NCBI GenBank assembly: GCA_022606135.1
Contig: JABYQN010000006.1
Span: 2,932,225 to 2,996,224, forward strand
Direction: 5' to 3'
DNA length: 64,000 bases
DNA from: Fomes fomentarius
Taxonomy: Eukaryota; Basidiomycota; Agaricomycetes; Polyporales; Polyporaceae
Positions 1 through 19,446 of this stretch are shown piece by piece. Every line of letters begins with the position of its first letter. Positions within the stretch are counted from its first letter, which is position 1. A program made the position numbers and the translations under genes. The notes below the pieces were generated by a model. It made no database searches. It saw only the letters and a list, made by a program, of their open reading frames with translations, and was not told where the DNA came from.

Positions 1-699
1 CTTTCCCATAAATATCTAGACACCGCTCCTCGAACGCCTGTACCATCATCTTGGACACCTGGCCGAAGAAGGTAGCTGAGACCGCCGCGTGCACTGGGTT
101 CGTGAACGCAAACGAGAGATCCAGAGTGACGAAAGTTGGTCCCGTGCTGGCCTGTTCGGCGGCCATCTTCGATGCACCTTGTGCTGCTGGAGCAACCAGA
201 GGTTGGGCAGCTGGATGTGGGGACTGCCGCGAAGCAGGCTGGAAACGCCAGACGGTATTGAGCGACTTGAACAGCGGCGTGGAGGAAGCAGCGACCGCCT
301 GCGCATGTGACGTCAGCACCATATCGCTCGTTGCCTCCAGGATGAGCACGAAATGACCTCAACGGACTCGTACGGCCGGCATGTGACCTTGCTCACGTAG
401 CTCTCCTTGAAGGAGAGGAAGCCGACCGTGAGCTCGACATCCATGTTCAGGCGCCCGTGCGGGTCTGACGGGTGTGGCTGCTTGCTCAGTACGCGCGCAT
501 GCGTGCAAAAGGGGAGAAAGCGGGGATAGGACGACGCGTCCGCGACGAGCTCGTAGAGCTGCTTCTGCGTGTAGCTGAGAGATTGCGAGACGCGGAGTTC
601 AGTCGGGAGCATGCGACACGCTGCCGGAGGCAGTCTGTGCGGGGAGAGGCACGTACGGAAATATCTTGCGCTCGTGATAGACGTGCGGGCGTTGGTCAT
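1..699 (-). CDS. COQ10: Coenzyme Q-binding protein COQ10, mitochondrial (C-terminal end cut by window edge)
   Basis: START-domain protein of the mitochondrial inner membrane that binds coenzyme Q and supports its use by the respiratory chain (family knowledge). The first in-frame ATG is at 699; an open frame runs back to 828 but without ATG. It opens a Ser/Thr/Arg-rich, acid-poor N-terminus that fits a mitochondrial presequence. Exon 1 is 699-358, a 59-nt GT-AG intron is 357-299, and exon 2 runs from 298 off the window. Recognisable stretches are YELVADASSYPRFLPFC and TVGFLSFKESYVSKV in exon 1, and STPLFKSLNTVWRF, GPTFVTLDLSFAF and a helix with FGQVSKMMVQAFEERC in exon 2. About 213 residues are visible, near the usual length, so little is missing. 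It is divergent to the gene at 1174. Confidence 0.93.
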
Positions 700-1173
700 T
701 GCCGTCTTGTCCCGAGAAGGGCGAGAGAGAGGAGAGGTCCGGGAGCGTAAAGAGAGGCCTGGATAGCTGTGGGCGCGCGCAGTGGGCGAGGCGGGGGAGG
801 AGAGCCATTCGAATGCAGCATTCGGCAAGACAGCAAAAGTGGTTCGCGATCGACTAGCGGTGTAGTAGAGCAGACGCCCAGGTGAGAGAGCTCTGAGTGC
901 GGTGCTGCAAACTCCGAGTCTGCTGGCGACCTTGTTCCCAGAAGTCTTGCCTGGCCTCTGCTCGTTTCTTGTATCCTGCTATGCCACCTGCTTCACCATA
1001 GAGCCCTCTCTATTGTATCTGCGCACTCGACGCGACGCTCTGTATACGTATATCCAACCTCTGTCGTCACTGTCTGCCTATAACTGCTTCATCAAAACTG
1101 TACTACCCATCCTGCTAATACCCCTGCTTCCGACCATCTATCTCACCACATCTCAAGAATCACTATATTTGCT
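700..1173. promoter_or_regulatory. Shared divergent intergenic region, COQ10 / coiled-coil gene
   Basis: 474 bp separate the two divergent start codons, so both promoters and 5' leaders must lie here. The right half (about 1060-1170) is pyrimidine-rich on the + strand, a common property of basidiomycete leaders. I see no unambiguous TATA box; the assignment rests on gene orientation. Confidence 0.5.
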
Positions 1174-4081
1174 ATGGCAGACCCTTTGCAATATCGACTA
1201 TCAAACAGCTCAGACGAGTAAGTCCTAATTTTGATGGTACTCGGAAGAAGCATATCCCAACGTGCCACAGTTCCCCGCTTCAAGAGGATATCTCTGACAG
1301 CGAGCACGAATCCCCACCACTCGACGACGCAGACGATATCGTCCAAACTCTCGACCCAAGAAACTCCCAACTGTCATTGGTGTCCGGCGCAGGCCACAGC
1401 CTCGACGATCGGAGACATCGTCGCCGCAGCCTCACCCACCGCGACTTCTTCAGGACGCTCGTAGACGAAGGCGTCGATGCCCGCAAGCACTCCAAGCTGC
1501 TCCGCGCCGCACTCGGTCGGTTGGACACCGAGACGCGCCGCGCGCAGGAGGCGGAACGGCGCGCGTTGGAGCTCGCGCAGCGGTTCAAAATTGTCAACGA
1601 GGCGCGCCTGAGCGCACAGGCGGAAGTCGAGCGCGTGCACGCCGAGCTCCGGATGTACAAGGTCCAGCTGGACAACGCGCAGCGGGAGATCCTCAGAGGC
1701 TCAGACTTGCTCAAGGACATCGAGGCGCAGCGGGACAGCGCGGAGGAGGCGGCGGCGAGGGCGCGCTCGACTGCCCGGAGGCTGAAGGAGGAGCAGTTGA
1801 TGATGAAGGCGCGCGAGGAGGGCAGGAAACAAGGTTACCAGGAGGGTTTGAGGCGAGGATATCAACAAGCTCGTGGTGGGGCCTTGATGGGCAGCAATTC
1901 GATGTTCCTCCTGCTGGTCTGCCGCCGCTAAACGGCCTCATTGGTGAGGGTGTCGGCCCGTCCCGTGCGGGCGATCGTGTTGATCCCTTGGATGGGATGG
2001 CCATGATGAACCTGTCCTCTCCGCCTCGTACTTTGGCTGATGCGGCAGCTGAAGAGGACCCGTATGGCGCTGGTGCTCAAGGCTCTCGATTCCGGGAAAT
2101 GATGATGACTCCCTCGACCCTTCGCTCTGGACCTCTACCTCCAGCCCAAGACGAACCGCGGTACATTCGGCCTACCCCGATGCATAACCCGCCATCATCG
2201 CCTTCACATGCGGACTACTACATACCGCCTGACGGCTACATACCGTCATTGGGCCCGGACAACGTTATTTCTATGCCGCCTCCCCATGAAATGGAGCGGC
2301 AGCCGTCCATGTCCAGCGTTCCTCCCAGTAGTGCATCCGCAACTGACGAGCCTCGCTCTGCTCCTCCAATCAACCCCCGAGATTACGCATACATGCAACG
2401 CCACCGTAGCTCGCCACAGTCTTTTGCAGACTCTTTCCCGTCCACGACTATCTCACAGTTCGATATTGTGAACACCCCGAATGTTCCCATCCGTGGTCCG
2501 CGTGAACGGAGCTCTGGGCTGAGTGCCATCCCTGAAGTCTCTAGCACGATGGAGTATAGTCCTGGCATGTCTAGTCGTGTGAGGAGTGCTATCCTCCCAG
2601 AGGTCGCCACCTTCCCCATGCCGGATGACGTTCTCGGGAACGAGCCATCTATACCTCATACTCGTAGCAAAGAGTTAAACCAACGCATCGCGAACGAGCT
2701 TAGGTATTCCGACCCAGATCAGATGGAACAGTGGCGACAATCCACGGCGAGTCAGGTAAGCCTCTTTCTTTCGTTACTGTCAACGAAGCCTATCAACTTT
2801 CCGCAGAGCCAACCGTCGTCCTCACGTGAACGGCTGTACACTCCTCATCGACCGAGTCATGTTACAACCCCATCCCCTCTGGGTGGACCATCGATCCCGG
2901 CACCGTCTCCTGCAACCCCCACCCCTACTCATCGCCGTACGCGCTCCGTGCAATCCCCGCCTTCCGATGGCCGCTCGTATGCTGGTGCGGGGTCTGGTTC
3001 AGGCACTCATCGTCGCACGTCGTCTTCCACACCGATCAGCATCCGAATAGAACCGCCGGTACGTATCCACCTTCGTCCCTTCCTCGACCAGTTTGTGTCT
3101 GACTATGCCACATCTGTAGTCTGGACCAGGTTCGAATTATTCTCTCGCGTCTGTGCACGACGACATGCTGTCCCCGCGGACATCACACCGTACCATGCCG
3201 CCTACTTTTCAACCAATCGATGCAGGCACCCCGACCCCAGACCGCCCGGATTCCAGGGGTTATTCAGGAGGCGCCCACCCCTACACATACGGCAATCCCG
3301 TGTCGTCATCAACGCCATACTACAATGCGCCTCCATCTCATACCCCCGTCCCCACTTCTTCCCCCAGGCACACACCAGACCCCACCCGCGGCTACGCAGG
3401 TCCTGGTCCATCCTATCCATACGCATCGTCCTCTTCCTCCGTGGGACAGCAAGTCCTCGGGCGGCCGAAATCCAGGGCTGCTTCTGCCGACTACAGCAGT
3501 GGAGTAGGTGCCGAGTACGCTGTTCGTCCCCGCACGCCTTCTGCGCCTTCTACCAGCGGTCGTTCTCCTTCAGCTATGGCCATGGGTGGAGATCGACCAC
3601 CCTCCGCACGTCCTATCACCCCGGGCAGTCTTCGGTGACGTATGCTGCCCCCTCTCCACGCGTGCCGAGTGTCCTCCGCTCGCCGTCCAGAGCGTCCAGC
3701 CGCCAATCGCTCCAACCTGACCCCTACGGGCCCGCACGTCCAAGCTCCCGAGCATCGGCAGACCACCAGCGCACACTCAGCATGCACGCCGGCTCGACGC
3801 CCGCTATCGTCTCCCGGCCGCTCTCGGGCTCGCAGCAGGTGCGGCGCGTGCCGTCGGGGAGCTCGATGAACAGCGAGAACTCGCGCAAGTCGGGGTACCA
3901 GCGGTACGACCCGAGCGAGTATATGGAGCCGGCGCTGCTGGCGAGCTCGGAGGACCTGACGAGCATGCAGAGCCCGAACACGATGGCGAATACGCGCGCG
4001 AACTCGGCGTGGATGGGCCCCGGGCCGTCGAGGCTGAGGCCGTCGTCGCCGTCGATGTCGTATGCGAGTGGGCGCTCTTGA
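1174..4081 (+). CDS. Unrecognised coiled-coil, Ser/Pro-rich protein with two apparent single-base frameshifts
   Basis: I do not recognise the family. ATG at 1174 opens MADPLQYRLSNSS; introns with GT-AG ends are 1218-1270, 2756-2806 and 3059-3119. The N-terminal third after an acidic segment is a heptad-rich, Arg/Glu/Ala coiled coil (about 1500-1860, ending REEGRKQGYQEGLRRGY). The rest is low-complexity and rich in Pro, Ser, Arg and Tyr, ending SPSMSYASGRS, so it is probably a disordered scaffold-like protein. Two places need one extra base to stay in frame: a GGGG run near 1880 and a GGG run near 3623. Codon quality and composition continue on both sides, and one base added at each site makes the summed exons divisible by three (about 914 residues). 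I read both as sequence errors rather than a dead gene. A functional role cannot be assigned. Confidence 0.6.
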
Positions 4082-6060
4082 GGAGCCTTGCTGCTGCTGC
4101 TGCTGATGATGATGATGATGATTCAGAGTTCGTTGTTGTTATTGTTGTCGCTATGTCACGATGCACGACCGATTCTTGTTGTGACGATCTTGAAATGACG
4201 ATCTTGGCTGTTGTATGTATTATCTACTTACAGATGATTCCACGAGACAGGTTTCTTGGTGGTTGGTTAGTTGGTTCTACAGAGCGTTGCGGACTGCGAC
4301 CTTTTGCTACTAGGCTATGGTTGTTTGTTTGTATTGTTGTATGACCGGTTTGTCGATGCTCTACGTACCGTCTTGTCTCGCATTGATTCATGTCTGCCAC
4401 AGAGTACTCACGCCCTTGTAATGAGAATGATGAACGTCGTTGATGGTTTTCCTTACTCCCCGTTGAACTCGTCATCAAGTGGTATTTCCGGTGCGTCTCC
4501 CATGCCGTTTTCATGTCTTGCCATCATGGCTCTGCTCATTGAGTTGATACTCCAGATTCTAGCGACCGTGGGCACATATGGACGAGACGACCAACCCTAG
4601 AGTCCTTCCATTACTACAAAACCACGTTTGTCGGAGTCTCGGACTTGGGAAAGCTTCTGCTGCAAGTTCAAAGTGATAGGCGACGGAACACCACAAGATC
4701 CAACAGGCCCACACTTCCCGACATTCTTGCACGCGGAACACACGCGGCGGTTCCGAGCCAATCTGCATTAATTGTGTTACAAGCGGATGGTCTGGTCTTT
4801 GTTTCTGTGGAAGCTGAGTTCTGGGGCATCATTGTCGCGATGGCACTTCGATGCAGTCTTGAGGAATTGTGATATCGATATCACCGTTGACCTTCGGCAG
4901 ATTTGTGATAGATCGTGGCTTCGGACCAAGGCACGCGGCAGAGCCTGGCAGAGCATCTATGATCTGCCTGTTGTGTTCATCGTTATATCTGAGTCAAACC
5001 ATGCACAAACATCAAAGGTTGTCCGTGGTTGGTTGTCTATCTCGCCGTTCGATTGGACAAGTGCAATCTCCATCCTGACATGCAGGCAGCACTTGAAGTA
5101 GAATTCTGTCTGCTGCAGTCGAGATTAGACCCCATGAGTCGATCCTAGTCATTCATGATATCAGAGACAGAAGTTGTGTACTTGTGCTCTGTTGGAGTCT
5201 CTCAACTTCTCGCTTATCTTGCAGCGTTCGTCGGAGTGCCGATGGCAACCCGCGAACCGCTCGGTATCTACTTCTTCGCGGACCGCTGTGGTGCGAGATT
5301 GTCCGGGATTCAAAACATGACCAGGACCTGCAGGTGCGCCTCTGCCGAGCCCGCAATGTCGTTCCCTCCGTCCAGAGCGGGCGGGCCGTCACAGACGTCG
5401 AGGTGTGGCTACATGCCGTTTTGTTCTGATCAATGTGACTCATATGACTGGTGTTCTGTCAGGCTTGCAGCATGGAGGTCAGGAAGCGTGTATGAAGCAC
5501 TCATCAAAAGTGGGAAAGTTAGAACCCCGCAAAGTCCGTTGGATACGTACGAGCGCTACGTAAAATGGCGTGCCGTGTGTTTCTCCGCCTTCCATCAGTG
5601 CGGCTTTGTTATCGGCGCAACCTGAAGTCCTTCCATTCACTGGCTCGACGCAGCGTTGCTAAGTATGCCTTGCTTGAGCGAGCGCATCACTTTCACGACC
5701 ATTCATATAGCAGGCGAGGGACCACATTGTTGGACCAGAGGTACATAATCGTTTCTGCCTGGGCAACGGTGGCGCGCACATCAGCTTGACGTTTGGTAAA
5801 ACAAATGTCGCCATCTTACCACAGGAAGATAACCTAATGGAAGCTCGTCGCTGTCCATGTGGTCCTGCACAGGTGGCAAAGAAGCTCCGTGCACAGATGG
5901 TACGTTGGCCCGCTATCGCATCAGCTTTGCTAATGTTCCTGGGACTCCCGGCCCTCATCCATGATCCTACTGTATCAAATGATGCGCTGGAGAATCGGCG
6001 CGAGACATCGAATTACAATGGGATCCAGGTTCGAAGCGCGCACCGGCGATGACATGCGCG
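4082..6060. other. Gene-poor interval of about 2 kb
   Basis: No gene can be supported here. A GC-richer block at about 5220-5430 is open in two + frames; one (155 codons from ATG 5155) has a Cys-rich stretch and no recognisable domain. It may be a remnant or an unsupported small gene. The rest has short, stop-rich frames on both strands. Confidence 0.4.
4088..4123. repeat. Trinucleotide microsatellite (TGC)5(TGA)6
   Basis: Perfect TGC units at 4089-4103 are followed by TGA units at 4104-4121, just after the stop of the coiled-coil gene, so they lie in its 3' untranslated region. Confidence 0.8.
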
Positions 6061-6080
6061 TATATATATAAGTATATAAG
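6061..6080 (+). promoter_or_regulatory. TATA-type core promoter of the S28 peptidase gene
   Basis: An alternating TA tract containing TATATATATAAG and TATATAAG lies about 180-195 bp upstream of the ATG at 6258, in the right position for a core promoter with a leader of roughly 150 nt. Confidence 0.55.
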
Positions 6081-6257
6081 GGCCTCTTGAGCGGAATTTC
6101 CGCCTCCGTCGTCGTTGTCGTCGAAGCTCCAAGCAGCCTCTCGCCTCCTCCCAGCATCTGTTGACGTTGCTGAGGACAACTGACAGCGTTTAGGCTCTCA
6201 GGCATTCGGGCACTCGGATCTCAGGCTTTCAAGCTCGGCTATCTGGCTACTGACAAC

Positions 6258-8490
6258 ATGGTGCTTCTGACTCTGACTCTGAGGCTCGCTGCCCTGTCCG
6301 CCCTCGTCGCGGGCGTCCTCGCGAAGCCCAAGGTCGTCACTCGCGACGGACGCGTGCACGGTAACTTCCCGCGCCGTCCCAGCGTGCCCGTCGTGCCCAT
6401 CCCGTCCGACGCGGCCCCGGTGACGAGCCGGGACGGCACGCAGCTCCCGCCGTACAACACGACGTACTACTTTGACCAGCTCATCGACCACAACAACCCC
6501 GGCTTGGGCACGTTCAAGCAGCGCTTCTGGCACACATATGAGTGGTATGAGAGGGGTAGGTTCAACTCCGGACGCGTTTTTGGAGTCGCATGACAATGAC
6601 GCCCGACTGTGTTGGATTTGAATAGGTGGCCCTATCATCCTCATGACGCCTGGAGAGGCAAACGCTGCCCGTATGCCACTGTTCTCCTTATCATAGTCAG
6701 CCAAGAATAGCACATTGACACCGGGCCCTATCTTTCTGCAGCATACACGGGCTACCTGACGAACCGCACCATCAACGGCCAGCTCGCCCAGGCTCAGAGC
6801 GGCGCAGCGATTGTGCTCGAGCACCGGTACTACGGCCTGTCGAACCCGTTCGACGACCTCTCGTCGGCAAGTCTGAAGTACCACACGATCCAGCAGGCGA
6901 TCGACGACCTCGAGTACTTTGCGAAGAACGTTAAGCTCGCGCAGCCGGATGGCGACTCCGTGAAGCCCGGGCAGGCGCCGTGGGTCCTCATTGGCGGAAG
7001 CTACTCCGGTGCGCTGACGAGCTTTACGCTCGTTAAGTGAGTTCTTTTCGTTTTTCGGGGGTAGACAGGATGTGTGCTGATGTAGCTGCGAATCGCGTAG
7101 CAAGCCGAACTTGTTCCAAGCTGGTTACGCTTCGTCCGGGGTTGTTGAGAGCATCACGTACGTCGGTGAACCTTGTGCTGCACCTGATGTGATCTGACCA
7201 AATACGGCATCTCAGCAACTTCTGGGGGTACTTTACGCCGATCCTCGAGAACATGCCGAAGAACTGCTCAGCGGACGTTCAGGCTGTCATCGCACACGTC
7301 GACAGCACCTTCACCGGGCACAACAAGAGGGAGATCAACAGGATCCTCAAACTCTTCAACTTTACGACCCTCTCTAACCATCTGGATGATGCTGCCGGTG
7401 CTCGTGAGTCTCTCTGCGCCTGCACATCAATTGAGTATCGACGGGATTGACGGGAATGCGACAGTGCGCAACAATCTGTGGGAATGGCAGAGTCTGTCGC
7501 CCTCCTCGAACGGTGGATTGTTCTTCGACTTCTGCGATGCGCTTGAGGTGAAGAACGGCGTCAGCGCCGGGCCCAAGGGCTGGGGACTCGAGCATGCTCT
7601 CCAGGCTTGGGGCAAGTACTGGACGGAGACTTACTACCCGATTCGTGAGTTGTTCAGCTCTTGTTTGCATGACGAATAACTGCTGACCTTGGATGCCTGT
7701 AGTGTGCGATGACCTGGACGTCGTGTAGGCCTTCCGTACATTCTTGCGCCTAGCTTTGACGGGTAGCTGACAGCGCCCCCTCCCCCCACAGGACCTGCCT
7801 GGGCACATACGACCCGACACAAGACATCTGGACAGACACCTCTGTCGACAACGCCGGCCGGTCCTGGACCTGGATCGTCTGCAACGAGGTCGGCTTCTAC
7901 CAGGAGGGCGCGCCACGCGGGCACCCGACGATCGTCTCGCGCCTGATCCAGCCGCCGTACGACGAGCGGCAGTGCACGTACATGTTCCCAGAGGCGTTCG
8001 CCCACCTCGGACACCTGCCCGTGCCGGCGGTCGAGAAGACGAACAAGGCGTACCATGGCTGGTTCGTGCAGGAGAAGCATCTCTTCTTCGCTAACGGACA
8101 CCGTGCGTACCCCTTCCCTGATCCCTGATCCCTCTTCTCTCTTCTGTTCCCTTCCCTTCTGTTCCCATCCATCCGGTCCCTCTCGAGCTCTTTTTGTCTC
8201 CGTGCATGAAACATGAATTCATGCCGTGCATACATGCATAATACACGGACGCTGGTAGCTGACGTACCGTGTTTCCCGCGACAGGTGACCCGTGGAGGGA
8301 AGCAACGAAGGCGGCGAGCGGGACGCACTTCCCGAGCACGCCCGATCAGCCTCTGGCGGTCTCGGACGGGTTCCACTGCTCCGACCTGTCGACGACGAAC
8401 GCGAACGTCGACTCGACCGTCAAGGCCGTGCAGCAGCAGGCACTCACCTCGATCGCGGGCTGGCTGGACGAGTGGACGCCGTCTGCGTGA
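6258..8490 (+). CDS. Secreted serine carboxypeptidase, peptidase family S28 (Pro-X carboxypeptidase / AN-PEP-like)
   Basis: Family S28 enzymes cleave after proline; fungal members are secreted acid prolyl endo- or carboxypeptidases. The 533-residue product starts at ATG 6258 with a signal peptide (MVLLTLTLRLAALSALVAGVLA). Nine exons: 6258-6555, 6626-6670, 6742-7036, 7101-7157, 7216-7403, 7465-7644, 7703-7724, 7792-8102 and 8285-8490. All eight introns are GT-AG and the exons sum to an exact reading frame. Family marks are the TYYFDQLIDHNNP entry motif, a GG-S-YSG nucleophile elbow in LIGGSYSGALTSF, LEHRYYG, the Asp region FANGHRDPW and the His region SDGFHCSDL, which together supply the Ser-Asp-His triad. 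N-glycosylation sequons such as NTT and NRT are visible. The last intron (182 nt) is longer than the rest. Neighbours give no operon-like hint. Confidence 0.95.
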
Positions 8491-10565
8491 GGTACTGGTT
8501 GGCCGGTGGTGGAGCACACAGCATATATGCGTCACTCGTTTGGGCAGAAACTGCATACGGTTTTTATGTAGTACTAGTACTACTAGTAGTTGGGAGGAGG
8601 AGGCTCCGTGCAAAATGCGGAATGATACCACTCTTTTGCTTTATCCACCGGGGGGAGTGGGTTGATTGAGTGTGTCGCTGAACGGTGTGAGCTGTGTGTT
8701 GCCGCGTTGAGCGGTCCCCGCTGTATTAGTGTGGACAAGAGCTGTCCAGCTAGTACTTAGCCTATGTAGTGTGGCCATGCTTGCTCACTTGACATACTTG
8801 ACTTGGAATATGTGCTTCTGCGTCAAGACACTGCCAGCGTGGACGGAAACAACTATTACGACGTCTTGTAGCAGAGGTCTGAACAGGATCGCCCTCCCGA
8901 GTAAGGACATGTACCAGCGAGTAGGCAAGCCTCCACTGCCATGCACCGCTGGTTACCTAGCTGCTGTTCGTTGTGAAAGAGTTCTACATACTGCTCTACA
9001 CTGCGTGCATGACCAGGAGATCATCCGCCCCGTGAGAGGCATGGGATCAGGAAAGTTAGGAGCGCCCCGAGATATCCCATGGCTTTCACAAGGGGATTTC
9101 TTGGGTAGTGTGTGTAGTGTTAACTTGTCGTGATGCGGGAGCGTCCGCCATGACCATTATAGTATGAGCGTCCGCGGCCGCGGCCGCGCAGAGTACCAGT
9201 AACCCGGACTGTGACATGGGATCGAGCTGTGGCATTGATTGGCATCGGACTCATCTGGATCCATGTACAAGTTCAGTGAACCTTCGGTATATGCAATCCC
9301 AGAAAGTATAGCTTCCGCCGTGGAATCTCTTGAGGTTTTAAGTCCAGCCTCAAGATCAAGTATGTATGGAGGAGAAATACTCTGCCCCTTCAAGAGGGTA
9401 TAGTCCTAGTACAGATTGCCCTCAAAAGCTCATATATATTGTAACGTAGTGAGAACCTGCTGAAGCAGCATGATGTCATTGATGTACGTGTTCATTGTCA
9501 AGTACATGTCGATACTAGTCGTCAGTCTTGTTTCGCCGTGTTCCTAAACCGTGTACCGCCAGTCGACGAACTGCAGAGTCAACTATACGACTTTGTTGCA
9601 CTGATCGAATGCTCCAGAACATCGACTGACAGGTCATAATTGGGATTGTCTATTAAGCGGATATGGTTCGCGTCGGGCGGGGCGCTCGGAGCGGCGCCGT
9701 CGTTAGCAGTCGTACGTACGTGTGATCCTGGTATGCGTCCGGTTCTGAATGGAACTGGCCGCAGTGGGCGATGTCCGTACGTGTGAATGAAAGCGGACAA
9801 CAACATCAATGTGGTTCAAGCAGTCTGCCTCTGGTGAACTGTGCATAGATGCAGGCAATGTGCGATGGCGTGTAGTCTGTGCTTGAGATGGTTGACAGCT
9901 TGGAGCGCAGCACGAGCGGAGTGGGGCACCGCCCGAGAGTTCTGTCACTGTGGTGGCGAGCATGGGCCCTTGGCGGTGCCGATTCCCAGAGCTGGACAAG
10001 GATAGCAACCTCTCGATCACTCACGCCGACGTCAGTATCCTAAGCGCCACCTGTAGCGCCCCGCCCTTGCATTGCTGAGTGCCGGGCAAAGGGAAAGCAG
10101 GCCAGAGCGTGCGGGACATGACGACAAAGAAAGGGCTTTGAGAGGCTTGTATTGTGCGCAAGGGCGGGGGAAGACAACGGACGCGGCTCAAGAGTCAACG
10201 TTTCAGCATCCGCTTGGACGGCTGTTCCCCGATATGGCGCTGGCGTCTGGAGAACCTCCATCGGAAGCATGCGCACGTGACCTTCCCCTCTGCCCACAAC
10301 CGAACAACCCTCTGCCCTGCTCTGAATTTAATTTGTTCATTTATCTCCCTTCACTTCTTGCTCCCATACTCTCATCTGCCTGCTGCCACTCCTATCGCCC
10401 AGTCAGTCCTCACCTCGTGCTCCTCGTCGTGTCCACCGTCCTCACCGTTCTACTCCTTCCAGCCCACTCAACCTCCTCCCCCCACCAATCAAACAACAAT
10501 CACAGTCAGTACGACGCGTTTGACGCGTTTCCCGCGCGTGCTGATGACGTATATCCTTTTCTTAG
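8491..10565. other. Intergenic interval with the 14-3-3 promoter at its right end
   Basis: Frames are short on both strands and I see no domain. A 15-bp GC palindrome made of overlapping NotI-like sites sits at about 9173-9187. From about 10320 the + strand becomes pyrimidine-rich (CT tracts), which fits a strong housekeeping promoter and leader. The base pairs just before the 14-3-3 ATG read CTTAG, so a leader intron could end directly at the start codon. Confidence 0.45.
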
Positions 10566-11500
10566 ATGTCCCAGTCTCGTGAAGACTCTGTCTACCTCGC
10601 CAAGCTCGCTGAGCAGGCTGAGCGTTATGAGGGTATGTGGCTTGTGCTCCATTGGTCCGTGTTCGCGTCGCTCATGGCGGCGTGCAGAGATGGTTGAGAA
10701 CATGAAGCGCGTTGCTTCGTCCGACCAGGAGCTCACCGTGGAGGAGCGTAACCTCCTTTCCGTTGCCTACAAGAACGTCATTGGTGCCCGCCGTGCGTCT
10801 TGGCGCATCGTCTCCTCCATCGAGCAGAAGGAGGAGTCCAAGGGCAACGAGGTTCAGGTTAAGATGATCAAGGGTTACCGGGAGAAGATTGAGAGCGAGC
10901 TTGCCAAGATCTGCGAGGACATCCTCGACGTTCTTGATAAGCATCTTATCCCCTCGGCCGCGTCTGGCGAGTCGAAGGTCTTCTACCACAAGATGTGAGT
11001 ACTCATCCACATGGTTACCCGACTATTTCCTAATACATCCGTCTAGGATGGGTGATTACCACCGTTATCTTGCTGAGTTCGCCACTGGCGACAAGCGGAG
11101 AGAGAGCGCCGACAAGTCGCTCGAGGCCTACAAGGCCGCGTCGGACGTTGCCGTCACTGAGCTTCCCCCCACTCACCCCATCCGTCTCGGCCTCGCCCTC
11201 AATTTCTCCGTTTTCTACTACGAGATCCTCAACAGCCCCGACCGTGCATGCCACCTTGCGAAGCAGGCGTTCGACGACGCTATCGCTGAGCTCGACACCC
11301 TCTCGGAGGAGAGTTACAAGGACTCGACCCTCATCATGCAACTCCTCCGTGACAACCTCACGCTTTGGACTTCGGATATGCAGGAATCTGGTTAGTAACC
11401 ATGCCCTTGATATCATTCTTGGTACTGATGGAGTCGCCTTACAGAGAAGCCAGCGGACAAGGATGATGCTGCCGATGCTCCCGCAGAGGAGGGTGCATAA
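10566..11500 (+). CDS. 14-3-3 protein
   Basis: Dimeric phosphoserine/phosphothreonine-binding adaptor that controls many kinases, transcription factors and cell-cycle proteins in the cytosol and nucleus. Four exons (10566-10632, 10688-10994, 11047-11390, 11445-11500) give 257 residues, the normal length. The start follows from the conserved N-terminus [20 protein letters not shown]. Ligand-groove and dimer signatures are present: [19 protein letters not shown], the [12 protein letters not shown] helix, [18 protein letters not shown] and LLRDNLTLW. The tail is short and acidic (ending AEEGA), as in fungal forms. Codon use is strongly biased to C-ending codons, which suggests high expression. 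All three introns are 52-55 nt and GT-AG. Confidence 0.98.
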
Positions 11501-12839
11501 TTGCGTTTGGGGGTTCGGTGTGAAGTCTTTATCTCGTGTAGTTGTCGTAATGTCTTGCTCATCCATCATCCGCATCATGCATCGTCATCGTATCATACTC
11601 GCGCACCTACCACTTCCTGCATTCATTTGTTCTTCGTGTCGCATCACCTTTTGAGTCATCTCTATCAACGTGATATTGATCGGGTCCAGAATAATGAAGG
11701 CGTTGTGCATACAATAAACGAGCAGTCTCTCATCATCATTATGCATCTCGCGGGTGGCTCGGTGGATGGCGTCTGGGCGAGGGGCCGTTCATTCTACGCC
11801 TAGAAACTAGGTTTGTGGTTGTAATGCATGACTGTTCATTGGCTGAGCCTGTTGCGTGTGTATGACTATCCAACGCAATGCACAATGGATCATATTGCTT
11901 TGAGCATCTTGAATCACAAGTTGACAGCACAGCATGCCAATTGGTTTTTTGGTCTTTTGGATATCCGGTTGTTCTGGTCGAGATCATCTTCAGAGAGGAA
12001 AAATGGGCGGCCTCAATGCACTGTTGCTTTACGGAGTCTCGTAATGAATGGTGCTACTTTAACGTTCCGATTTAACAAGGTGGGATTGTGTGGGCGTGCG
12101 ACCATTATGCGTCTAGACCCGACTATTCGGATCAAGGTCGCACACCATCTCACCTGCATAAAACATAACTGCAAGCACTTGCGTACAACGATGCAGTCTC
12201 TGAGACGACAGAAGAACGATCTAAGTATGTAAGGAGTTCGGATCTGGTCGGAGCTTGGACGGAATGCGATGCTTATGGGCGCTTGAGCGGCATAAACAAC
12301 ACAAACGGGCGTTTCGGGCGCTGGGGGAGTCAGGCGGGCGGAGAGCAATTATATCGAGCTCTGGGTTGGAGGCAAAGGACACGCAGGGAGGGCCTGGAGG
12401 AGAGCGGGACGAAGAGAAGCCAGGAGAAGAGACACGCTGCGACACACAAGTGCCGATGTGTTGCTGGTAGACACGCCACACAGGGAGAACACAGAAGCTG
12501 ATTGGACGAGCTTGATAGGCCGCGGAAGTGAATAGGAGCGGCGTTTGGACTGTCCATCTCTGCCCGCATCGACAGGCGGCGGCCGTGGTCCGTGCGCAGC
12601 GCAGGGAGCTGTAGCCGCGTACGATGCGGGGGACGGAGTGGGAGCGGGCGTGCTGGAGGATTTGAAGAAGGTTGTGTATGTGGCTATGAGTCCAGCGATC
12701 AAGCGGCGGCAAGATCGGCGCGTAGAATTGGACTCCGCGAAGCCAGAGATTCCCACGCGGAAGGTGTCTGGGTTGGTGGGACGGCTGAAATCAAGGCGAG
12801 TCGTCCAGTGTTTCTTCCCTTTCCTTCTCCACGGCCACA
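11501..12839. other. Intergenic interval between the 14-3-3 and KDM5 genes
   Basis: Holds the 14-3-3 3' untranslated region and the KDM5 promoter. Frames on both strands are short and overlap each other without domain content. I see no RNA gene or mobile element. Confidence 0.5.

Positions 12840-19446
<6,607 letters not shown>

Noticed and set aside
46..356. Overlapping open frames on both strands of the COQ10 3' exon
   Set aside because: They lie antisense or out of frame to a clearly conserved coding exon and carry no domain.
5155..5625. 155-codon frame with Cys-rich segment as a zinc-finger gene
   Set aside because: Cys spacing fits no known finger, a second frame is equally open in the GC-rich block, and no exon chain or promoter supports it.
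6198..7103. 301-codon minus-strand frame opposite the S28 gene
   Set aside because: Antisense to a well-supported multi-exon gene; its length follows from high GC and codon bias.
9173..9187. GC palindrome of stacked NotI-like sites as a regulatory element
   Set aside because: Too short and isolated; nothing nearby supports a function.
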